Assembly: GCA_020350865.1 (NCBI GenBank)
Contig: CP070726.1
Coordinates: forward strand, 2,311,426-2,324,721
Length of the DNA: 13,296 nucleotides
Reading direction: 5' to 3'
DNA from: Thermoplasmata archaeon
GTDB lineage: Archaea; Thermoplasmatota; Thermoplasmata; GCA-020350865
Shown: piece by piece, positions 7,354 through 13,296 of the stretch
Layout: each line of letters begins with the position of its first letter
Numbering within the stretch: position 1 is the first letter of the stretch
Position numbers and translations under genes: made by a program
Notes under the pieces: generated by a model
Told to the model about the DNA's origin: nothing
Databases searched by the model: none
What the model saw: the letters and a program-made list of their open reading frames with translations, nothing else

Positions 7354-8138
7354 TGGTCGCTAAATTCGAGCCGAAAATCCTGGGATTTCTATGCAATTGG
7401 TGCTCCTATGCAGGTGCCGATCTGGCAGGTGTGAGTAGATTTCAATACCCCTCAAACATCAGGATAATACGGATTATGTGCAGCGGGAGGATTGAGCCTT
7501 CTATCATACTTGAGATGTTCATCCAAGGTGCAGATGGGGTGCTGATCGGTGGGTGTCATCCTGGGGATTGCCACTACCAGACCGGCAATTATTATGCTGA
7601 GAGAAGAGTTAAGTTGATAAAAAAGCTGTTGACAGCATCGGGTGTTGAGCCAGAGCGTGTGAAACTTGAATGGATTGCCGCGGCTGAAGGTGAGCGCTTT
7701 GCCGATACGGTACGCGAATTTACTAACCAAATAAAGGAATTGGGACCTTCACCAGTAGGCAGGGATACACCGGATGTAATCAAATTCAAAACGTTGTATG
7801 CCGCAAAAAATGCCGCCAAAGATTTTCGTTTAAAATTACTAACTTCTCGGGAACTGGGATTGGTTTTGGAAGGCAATGTATACAATGAGAAGGTACCCCA
7901 GGAGCAAATAGATGCGTTGATAGACACTGCCATCGATTTTGAGATGGCGAGATGTAACATCCTTTTTAGCATAAGAAACGAAGCTCTATCTGTTGAGGAG
8001 TTATCCGATCGCTTAAGTGTCCCTCCCCACGAGGTATTGCAACATATTGTAACTCTCAGGGACCGTGGGTTAGTTGCTCTTGATAGAATCGAGGACGATA
8101 TTCCTTATTATTTGGCGTTGGAGGAGGGAGTCAAATGA
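7353..8138 (+). CDS. mvhD: MvhD-like delta subunit with C-terminal winged helix, module 2
   Basis: A 261-aa MvhD-family protein expected to hand electrons to the HdrA encoded immediately upstream. The core (about residues 4-140) begins FEPKILGFLCNWCSYAG with Cys14 and Cys17, then IIRIMCSGRIEP and GGCHPGDCHYQTGNYYAE, giving the five cysteines from which the [2Fe-2S] ligands are drawn. A helical spacer follows (about 145-205; NAAKDFRLKLLTSRELGL, GNVYNEKV). The winged-helix-like tail (about 207-257) reads LSVEELSDRLSV, then PPHEVLQHIVTLRDRGLV and a short basic/aromatic wing. It lacks the Lys-rich N-terminal extension of the module 1 copy and has the same length as the module 3 copy. The junction is TAATG, with a GGGAGGGG ribosome-binding site just before it. 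This stretch looks more AT-rich than modules 1 and 4. The tail may bind DNA or only mediate protein contacts; the sequence cannot decide. Confidence 0.9.
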   Translation: MVAKFEPKILGFLCNWCSYAGADLAGVSRFQYPSNIRIIRIMCSGRIEPSIILEMFIQGADGVLIGGCHPGDCHYQTGNYYAERRVKLIKKLLTASGVEPERVKLEWIAAAEGERFADTVREFTNQIKELGPSPVGRDTPDVIKFKTLYAAKNAAKDFRLKLLTSRELGLVLEGNVYNEKVPQEQIDALIDTAIDFEMARCNILFSIRNEALSVEELSDRLSVPPHEVLQHIVTLRDRGLVALDRIEDDIPYYLALEEGVK

Positions 8139-8446
8139 AAAATGATACCAAATCCAAGATGAGCAAAAAGGACAAGGAAATGGTGGATGAAATAAGGAAC
8201 CAATGGAATTACAAAAGCCACATATCTACCGTACCCAGTTGGGGTCAAACTCAAAACAAGATCATTCAACTGTGTAAGACAAGTCTTCCGGATATTGACG
8301 ATGAAACAAGGAAGAAAATAACAAGAGAGCTGTTGCTTACATTGAGATGCCACAGCTGCGAAAGGGCAAGAACAGACCAATGTAATTTTTCAATCTGTAT
8401 CCGAGGCTTGATGTCAGGAAGAGATATCTGGGGGGTATACAAATGA
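8135..8446 (+). CDS. conserved small four-cysteine protein, module 2 (function unknown)
   Basis: A 103-aa paralogue of the small protein at 4040-4342. It has a Lys-rich variable N-terminus, then W, HISTVPSWGQTQNKII, LPDIDDETRKKI, and the C-terminal block LLTLRCHSCERARTD, CNFSICIRGLMSG with the same CX2CX7CX4C spacing. About seven residues follow the SG. Conservation is concentrated in the cysteine block and in the W/Q/K helix, which points to a bound metal or cluster plus a binding surface. It begins with an ATGA overlap after mvhD and ends with an ATGA overlap into hdrA, so its expression should be coupled to both. Confidence 0.85.
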   Translation: MKNDTKSKMSKKDKEMVDEIRNQWNYKSHISTVPSWGQTQNKIIQLCKTSLPDIDDETRKKITRELLLTLRCHSCERARTDQCNFSICIRGLMSGRDIWGVYK

Positions 8447-11400
8447 GCAACGATAAAGTGGGTTCGATTCTTGTCATCGGGGGAGGTATTTCCGGAATGC
8501 AATCATCCCTTGATTTAGCTGATTCGGGATATAAGGTCTATTTGTTAGATAAATCACCAACTATTGGTGGAGCCATGTCCCAGTTGGACAAGACCTTTCC
8601 AACTAATGATTGCGCCATGTGCATTATGGCCCCTAAATTGGTGGAAACGGGGAGGCATCAGAATATCAAGCTGATCACCAATGCAGATATGAAAGAGATC
8701 AAGGGGGAAGCGGGCCATTTTACCGTCACGATCTCCAAACGATCCCGCTATATCGATGAAACGAAGTGCACTGGCTGTGGAATCTGTACACAGAGATGTC
8801 CTGTGGAGATCCCCGATGAATACAACAGGGGATATAAACTCAGAAAAGCAATCTATGTAAGATATCCACAAGCTGTGCCTTCAGTATATGCAATTGACAA
8901 GGACATTTGTATTGGGTGCGGTGTATGTCAGGAGGTCTGCGGAGCAGGGGCAATAGCATATGATCAGACCGAGGAGAATTTCAACATCGACGTTGGTTCC
9001 ATAATTGTTTCGCCTGGCTTCGAGGAATTCGATCTGACTAAAAAGCGAATGGAATACGGGTACGGCAAATACCTGAATGTGGTGTCAAGTCTTGAGCTGG
9101 AGCGAATGCTATCTGCCACAGGCCCGTACGGTGGATTGGTACTCCGCCCTTCCGATGGAAGGGTAGCAAAAAAAATCGCCTTCATTCAATGTGTCGGGTC
9201 AAGAGACAGAAGCATCGGTAACCCGTACTGCTCTTCAGTGTGCTGCATGTTCGCCATAAAGGAGGCTGTGATTGCCCAGGAGCACAATCCAGGCCTATCG
9301 ACCACCATATTCTTCATGGACATGCGGGCCTTTGGCAAGGAATTCGATGATTACTATATAAGGGCGGAAAAAGAACATAAGGTAAGATTTGTTCGAAATA
9401 ACAGGATTTCCTCTCTGGAAGAGATGCCCAAAACAAAGAATCTGAAGATTATTTACATCGACAAAGGTGAATTGAAAAGTGAAGAATTCGATTTGGTTGT
9501 GCTGGCTGTGGGCATGAACAGCCCAAAAGGGGCCAAAGAATTGGCAGACAATCTGGGTATCGAGCTGAACGATTATGATTTCTGCGAAACAAGTATATTC
9601 TCCCCGGTAAGCACCAATGTACCGGGTATATTCGTGTCGGGCGTATTCCAGGAGCCAAAGGACATTCCTGACAGTGTGGCCCAGGCATCAGGGGCATCGG
9701 CAAGGGCGTCCAGTATCATCGCATCTGAGAGGGACACCTTAACCACGGTCAAGGAGTTTCCACCCGAAAGGGACATCTCTTCCGACGAACCGCGCATCGG
9801 TGCATTTATCTGCCACTGCGGTATCAATATCGGCGGTGTGGTGGATGTCCCTGGGGTTGTGGAGTACGCAAATACACTACCGAACGTGGTTCATGCTGAG
9901 CACAATCTTTACACATGCTCCCAAGATACCCAGAATCATATAAAAGAAATGATCAATGAGCATAATCTCAATCGTGTGGTCGTGGCCAGTTGCACTCCCA
10001 GAACTCATCAGCCCTTATTCCAAAACACAGTGGCAGAAGGAGGATTGAATCCATATGTTTTCGAAATGGCAAACATCCGTGATCAATGCTCATGGGTGCA
10101 CATGAACGAATCAGAACGCGCCACTGATAAGGCAAAGGATCTGGTGAGAATGGCCATTGCAAAAGCCAGATTGAACAGCCCCTTACCCAAGATGCCCATC
10201 GATGTGAAAAAATCTGCACTGGTGATAGGTGGCGGGATCAGTGGCATGAATGCCGCATTGGAACTGGCAGGTCAGGGTTTTGAAGCACATCTCGTGGAAA
10301 AGGAGAATGATTTAGGAGGGTTGGTAAAAAATCTACATTTCGGCCTGAGAGGGGAGGACATTCCCGGCTATCTCAAAGAGACCATTGCAAAAGTCATGGC
10401 TAACGATAAAATAACAGTGTATCAAAATGCCACATTGAAAGAAGTCTCAGGTTATGTCGGTAACTTCGACACAACCCTTATACAAGATGGCGAGGAAAGA
10501 AAAATAGAGCACGGGACAATCATCGTGGCAACAGGCGGTGAAGAGTACAAGCCCACCGAGTACCTTTATGGAAAAAACGATAAGGTTCTAACCCAACTTG
10601 AATTCGATGGTGTTCTTTTTAATAACGATTTGGGAAAGGACACAAAAAACATGGTGATGATCCAGTGTGTTGGGTGTAGAAATGAAGAGCGCACCTACTG
10701 CAGCAGGGTGTGCTGCACAGAGGCAGTGAAAAATGCCCTTGCAGCCAAGGAAAAGTACCCAGAATTAAATGTATTCATACTGTTCAAAGACATGCGGACC
10801 TACAGCTTCCGCGAAATTTATTACGAAGAAGCCGCAAAACAGGGAGTGACCTTCATCAGATATGATGACGAGAACAAACCCAAGGTAACTGACAAAAAAG
10901 GTCTAGAAGTCAAAGTGTTCGATCATTTTCTAAATCAGGATATCAAGATTAAGCCCGACTACTTGGTGTTGAGTGCGGCCACAATTCCCAACCCAAACAA
11001 TTCGGAATTAGCACAGATGCTGAAAATACCCCTTACAAAAGACGGTTTCTTTTTAGAAGCGCATATGAAACTCCGACCTGTGGAATTTGCCACAGAGGGT
11101 ATTTTTGTTGCCGGACTTGCCCATTCACCCAAATTCTTCAACGAATGCGTATCCCAGGCCAGCGCTGCTGTTTCTAGAGCATCCACGATTCTATCAAAAA
11201 ACAAACTCTTTGTGGAGGGAATGGTATCCTCCGTTAACGAGGAAAAATGCACGGGTTGTGGAACGTGCGAGATGGTCTGTTCATATGGGGCAATAAGTGT
11301 AGATATGGATGAATTGAAAGCAAAAGTGACAGAGGTCTTATGCAAGGGATGCGGCACCTGCAGTGCTGCATGTCCCGAGAAAGCTATAAGTATCGCGCAT

Positions 11401-11460
11401 TTCACGGATATGCAGCTGCTTGCACAGGCCATAGCTGCTCTTAAGGAGGGGGTAACATGA
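8443..11460 (+). CDS. hdrA: fused double HdrA, module 3
   Basis: A 1005-aa paralogue of the module 2 HdrA, with the same architecture and long stretches of identical protein. First half: VIGGGISGM (about 10-18), SQLDKTFPTNDCAMC, inserted ferredoxin CTGCGICTQRCP and CIGCGVCQEVC, IQCVGSRDRSIGN. Linker at about 430-449. Second half: CHCGINIGGVVDV Fe-S domain with LYTC, ASCTPRTH, CSWVH; second VIGGGISGM; CVGCRNEERTYCSRVCC; C-terminal ferredoxin. Differences from module 2: the first C-terminal cluster reads CTGCGTCEMVCSYG, with Ser replacing the usual Pro after the last cysteine, and the segment before AHSPKFFNEC reads VAGL rather than LCGL, losing one cysteine. The ATG overlaps the small protein stop as ATGA; the site before it (GGGGGGT) is a poorer Shine-Dalgarno than elsewhere, so coupling to the upstream gene may matter more. 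The presumed role is the same flavin-based electron transfer, perhaps with a different partner. Confidence 0.93.
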   Translation: MSNDKVGSILVIGGGISGMQSSLDLADSGYKVYLLDKSPTIGGAMSQLDKTFPTNDCAMCIMAPKLVETGRHQNIKLITNADMKEIKGEAGHFTVTISKRSRYIDETKCTGCGICTQRCPVEIPDEYNRGYKLRKAIYVRYPQAVPSVYAIDKDICIGCGVCQEVCGAGAIAYDQTEENFNIDVGSIIVSPGFEEFDLTKKRMEYGYGKYLNVVSSLELERMLSATGPYGGLVLRPSDGRVAKKIAFIQCVGSRDRSIGNPYCSSVCCMFAIKEAVIAQEHNPGLSTTIFFMDMRAFGKEFDDYYIRAEKEHKVRFVRNNRISSLEEMPKTKNLKIIYIDKGELKSEEFDLVVLAVGMNSPKGAKELADNLGIELNDYDFCETSIFSPVSTNVPGIFVSGVFQEPKDIPDSVAQASGASARASSIIASERDTLTTVKEFPPERDISSDEPRIGAFICHCGINIGGVVDVPGVVEYANTLPNVVHAEHNLYTCSQDTQNHIKEMINEHNLNRVVVASCTPRTHQPLFQNTVAEGGLNPYVFEMANIRDQCSWVHMNESERATDKAKDLVRMAIAKARLNSPLPKMPIDVKKSALVIGGGISGMNAALELAGQGFEAHLVEKENDLGGLVKNLHFGLRGEDIPGYLKETIAKVMANDKITVYQNATLKEVSGYVGNFDTTLIQDGEERKIEHGTIIVATGGEEYKPTEYLYGKNDKVLTQLEFDGVLFNNDLGKDTKNMVMIQCVGCRNEERTYCSRVCCTEAVKNALAAKEKYPELNVFILFKDMRTYSFREIYYEEAAKQGVTFIRYDDENKPKVTDKKGLEVKVFDHFLNQDIKIKPDYLVLSAATIPNPNNSELAQMLKIPLTKDGFFLEAHMKLRPVEFATEGIFVAGLAHSPKFFNECVSQASAAVSRASTILSKNKLFVEGMVSSVNEEKCTGCGTCEMVCSYGAISVDMDELKAKVTEVLCKGCGTCSAACPEKAISIAHFTDMQLLAQAIAALKEGVT

Positions 11461-11750
11461 GCGATCTTCCAGATGAGGACCTCAAGAAGATGAAGGAGAT
11501 GAGAGACGCATGGATGGAGAGGGTGATTCTCTCGACTCAGCCCAAATGGAAAGATGTACAGACGAAAAGCATAGAGGAGATCAAAAAGAGCCTTCCTGAT
11601 GTTGACGCAGAAACAAAGGAATGGATAGTGAGGGAGGTTCTGCTGACTTTGAGATGCCACTTCTGCGAGAGGGCCAGAAGCGATGCCTGCAATTTCTCGG
11701 TTTGCGTCAGGGGTCTGATGTCGGGAATCGAACCGGAAGGGGGTGTTTAG
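11457..11750 (+). CDS. conserved small four-cysteine protein, module 3 (function unknown)
   Basis: A 97-aa member of the same unassigned small family, more diverged in its N-terminus (acidic, Met-rich) but with LLTLRCHFCERARSD, CNFSVCVRGLMSG and the same CX2CX7CX4C spacing; Phe replaces Ser inside the first CX2C. The body keeps W, STQPKWKDVQTKSI and LPDVDAETKEWI. Unlike modules 1 and 2, it lies directly after hdrA and before mvhD. The start is an ATGA overlap with hdrA, preceded by AAGGAGGGGG. The swap shows that the small gene is not tied to the mvhD 3' end, yet it has been retained. Confidence 0.85.
   Translation: MSDLPDEDLKKMKEMRDAWMERVILSTQPKWKDVQTKSIEEIKKSLPDVDAETKEWIVREVLLTLRCHFCERARSDACNFSVCVRGLMSGIEPEGGV
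11735..11743 (+). promoter_or_regulatory. Shine-Dalgarno deciding the mvhD start at 11752
   Basis: GGAAGGGGG ends 8 bases before the GTG at 11752. A GTG at 11743 is in the same frame, but it overlaps the purine run itself. The 11752 start gives a 261-aa product beginning MTEFEPK, the same length as the module 2 copy (MVAKFEPK). Confidence 0.65.
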
Positions 11751-11751
11751 C

Positions 11752-12537
11752 GTGACCGAATTCGAACCAAAAATCATAGGTTTCCTCTGCAACTGGTGCA
11801 GTTATGCTGGCGCCGACCTTGCAGGTGTGAGCAGATTCCAGTACCCCCCAAACATCAGAATCGTCAGGGTCATGTGCTCGGGCAGGGTGGACCCATTGTT
11901 CGTCATAGAAATGTTTCTCCAGGGCGCAGACGGTGTGTTCATTGGCGGCTGTCATCCGGGTGATTGCCATTACATGGAAGGGAACTATCATACGGAAAAG
12001 CGTGTTTCCATGCTCAGGAAAATCCTTGCCCAATCAGGCCTTGAGCCCGTAAGGCTGGGCCTGGAGTGGATCGCAGCATCTGAGGGCGAGCGATTCGCAA
12101 ATACCATGAAGCAGTTCACAGAGCAAATCAAAGCCCTTGGTCCCAACCCGGTATCAGGGGATAAACCTGACATGAAGACCATGGAGGCCCTGTACGTGGC
12201 GAGAAGTGTTGTTGAGGACTTCAGGCTGAGAACCCTGGTCGGAAAGGAACTTAACCTCATCGAGAAAGGCAATGTTTACGACGAAAAAATCACCCAGGCT
12301 AGGATAGAGGAACTGTTGGACAACGCAATAATAGAGGAGCTTTTACGCACGAGAATACTTCTGCTTGCCAAGGATGAACCACAATCTGTGAAGGGATTAT
12401 CGAAGATGATGAATGTGCCTTCGCAAGAGGTCCTAAAACATATTGTAACGCTGAGAGACAGGAATCTGATAAAACTTGAGGGCATCGAGGGCACCACGCC
12501 CATGTACAAAGCCCAGACCCAGGAGGTGGAGGCATGA
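11752..12537 (+). CDS. mvhD: MvhD-like delta subunit with C-terminal winged helix, module 3
   Basis: A 261-aa MvhD-family protein. The core carries FLCNWCSYAGADLAG, VRVMCSGRVDP and GGCHPGDCHYMEGNYH, all five cysteines intact. The spacer keeps VVEDFRLRTLVGKELNL and GNVYDEKI as in the other copies. The tail at about residues 211-256 (QSVKGLSKMMNV, PSQEVLKHIVTLRDRNLI, then a short wing) is the same winged-helix-like unit. It sits between the small protein gene and the next hdrA, so it could serve either module 3 or module 4. The start is placed at 11752, one base after the previous TAG; the alternative GTG at 11743 adds three residues. It ends in an ATGA overlap with hdrA of module 4. Confidence 0.88.
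   Translation: MTEFEPKIIGFLCNWCSYAGADLAGVSRFQYPPNIRIVRVMCSGRVDPLFVIEMFLQGADGVFIGGCHPGDCHYMEGNYHTEKRVSMLRKILAQSGLEPVRLGLEWIAASEGERFANTMKQFTEQIKALGPNPVSGDKPDMKTMEALYVARSVVEDFRLRTLVGKELNLIEKGNVYDEKITQARIEELLDNAIIEELLRTRILLLAKDEPQSVKGLSKMMNVPSQEVLKHIVTLRDRNLIKLEGIEGTTPMYKAQTQEVEA
12521..12529 (+). promoter_or_regulatory. Shine-Dalgarno for hdrA of module 4
   Basis: AGGAGGTGG lies 4 bases before the ATG at 12534, which overlaps the mvhD stop as ATGA. It fixes the start of a gene that runs off the right edge. Confidence 0.75.
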
Positions 12538-13296
12538 GCGACATTGTAGGAGCTGTCATGGTCCTGGGAGGCGGCATCGCAGGCATGCAGTCCTCACTGG
12601 ATCTTGCCGATTCGGGATTCAGGGTGTATCTCGTGGACAAGAGCCCGAGTATCGGTGGGGCCATGGCCCAGCTGGATAAGACTTTCCCGACTAACGACTG
12701 TGCTATGTGCATCATGGCACCTAAACTTGTTGAGACAGGAAGACACCGCAACATCGATTTGATCACCAATGCCCAGGTAGAGAAGGTCAAGGGAAAGGCT
12801 GGCAATTTCACTGTTACCGTGGCCAAGAGGTCAAGGTATGTTGATGAAACTAAATGTACCGGTTGCGGCATCTGTACCCAGAAATGTCCCGTGGAAGTTG
12901 TGGATGAGTACAACAAAGGTTTGAAGGTGCGCAAGGCCATCTTTGTCAAATATCCCCAGGCTGTCCCTCTCATTTTCAGCATCGATAGAGAGTTCTGCAT
13001 TGGCTGCGGCAACTGTGAACGGCACTGCAAGGCAGGAGCCATCGTTTACGGTCAAGAGGAGGAGAAAATGGATTTAAATGTGGGCTCGATCATACTCTCC
13101 CCCGGATTCGATGAGTTCGACCTTCTCCAAAAGAGGATAGAGTACGGGTACGGCAGGTATCCGAATGTGGTGTCGAGCCTTGAGCTGGAGAGGATGCTTT
13201 CGGCAACAGGACCCTTCGGAGGCATGGTGCTTCGACCATCGGACGGCGAGGTGGTGAAGAAGATAGCCTTTATCCAGTGCGTGGGCTCAAGGGACA
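12534..13296 (+). CDS. hdrA: HdrA-like FAD/Fe-S protein, module 4 (3' partial)
   Basis: The frame is open from the ATG at 12534 to the right edge, giving 254 codons of another HdrA. It shows VLGGGIAGM at about 10-18, AQLDKTFPTNDCAMC, the segment IMAPKLVETGRH shared with modules 2 and 3, and the inserted ferredoxin with CTGCGICTQKCP (about 107) and CIGCGNCERHC (about 155). It then runs through the second FAD strand and reaches IQCVGSRD at the edge. This closely parallels the first half of the module 2 and 3 proteins rather than module 1: the second inserted cluster has CX2CX2CX3C, not CX7CX2CX3C. Whether it is fused to a second half like modules 2 and 3 or split like module 1 lies outside the window. 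Confidence 0.92.
   Translation, partial: MSDIVGAVMVLGGGIAGMQSSLDLADSGFRVYLVDKSPSIGGAMAQLDKTFPTNDCAMCIMAPKLVETGRHRNIDLITNAQVEKVKGKAGNFTVTVAKRSRYVDETKCTGCGICTQKCPVEVVDEYNKGLKVRKAIFVKYPQAVPLIFSIDREFCIGCGNCERHCKAGAIVYGQEEEKMDLNVGSIILSPGFDEFDLLQKRIEYGYGRYPNVVSSLELERMLSATGPFGGMVLRPSDGEVVKKIAFIQCVGSRD

Larger units (their letters stand above)
2..13296 (+). other. tandem array of HdrA / MvhD-wHTH / small Cys protein modules (one apparent operon)
   Basis: Ten genes, two of them cut by the window edges, lie head to tail on the + strand. Stop and start codons overlap by 1 or 4 bases at every junction except one, which has a 1-base gap, and nearly every start is preceded by a strong purine-rich Shine-Dalgarno sequence. 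This implies one long polycistronic message with translational coupling. The three gene families repeat as modules whose proteins are clearly paralogous. Third-codon positions differ widely between copies even where the protein is identical (compare the segment after the first glycine loop at about 4465, 8570 and 12660), so the duplications are old and under protein-level selection. No promoter or terminator is visible, because there is no non-coding room for one; the transcript must start left of the window. Confidence 0.9.

Noticed and set aside
10959..11792. 277-codon open frame on the minus strand
   Set aside because: It is antisense to the conserved C-terminal ferredoxin of hdrA, the small gene and the start of mvhD, and its translation resembles no protein. 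It is a shadow of constrained coding sequence.
12299..13042. 247-codon open frame on the minus strand near the right edge
   Set aside because: It lies opposite the end of mvhD and the clear partial hdrA of module 4, and has low-complexity Ser/Leu/Pro composition.

Overview
The window is one gene-dense, single-strand (+) block with no intergenic space. Every gene junction either overlaps by 1-4 bases (ATGA, GTGA, TGATG, TAATG) or is separated by 1 base. All genes belong to three families that recur in order: (i) very large HdrA-like flavin/iron-sulfur proteins, (ii) MvhD-like [2Fe-2S] delta subunits carrying a C-terminal winged-helix-like domain, and (iii) a ~100-residue four-cysteine protein that I do not recognise. 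No other family is present. No promoter, terminator, RNA gene, CRISPR array or mobile element was seen, and the block runs off both ends of the window.

Layout. Module 1: an hdrA split into two genes (2-1237, cut at the left edge, and 1234-3126), then mvhD (3123-4043) and the small protein (4040-4342). Module 2: a fused hdrA of 1003 aa (4342-7353), mvhD (7353-8138), small protein (8135-8446). Module 3: a fused hdrA of 1005 aa (8443-11460), then the small protein (11457-11750) and mvhD (11752-12537) in swapped order. Module 4: the first 254 codons of another hdrA (12534-13296, cut at the right edge).

How the parts fit together. In characterised systems HdrA holds the FAD that bifurcates electrons between ferredoxin and a high-potential acceptor, and MvhD passes electrons into it from a hydrogenase or dehydrogenase. 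Here each full HdrA is a double protein. The first half has an FAD domain with an inserted 2x[4Fe-4S] ferredoxin. The second half has the HdrA-type N-terminal Fe-S domain, a second FAD domain without the insert, and a C-terminal 2x[4Fe-4S] ferredoxin. Each module could therefore make a long flavin/Fe-S electron conduit served by its own MvhD and small Cys protein. No HdrB, HdrC, hydrogenase, formate dehydrogenase or F420 enzyme lies in the window, so donor and acceptor are unknown. The large HdrA-like/MvhD-like pair recalls BamE/BamF of the class II benzoyl-CoA reductase complex, but nothing here fixes the substrate.

Organism. A strict anaerobe is likely. Frequent AGA/AGG arginine and ATA isoleucine codons, very strong GGAGGTG ribosome-binding sites and the HdrA/MvhD content suggest an archaeon (for example an uncultivated euryarchaeal, Thermoplasmatota-like or Asgard lineage). 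An anaerobic bacterium such as a Desulfobacterota member cannot be excluded.
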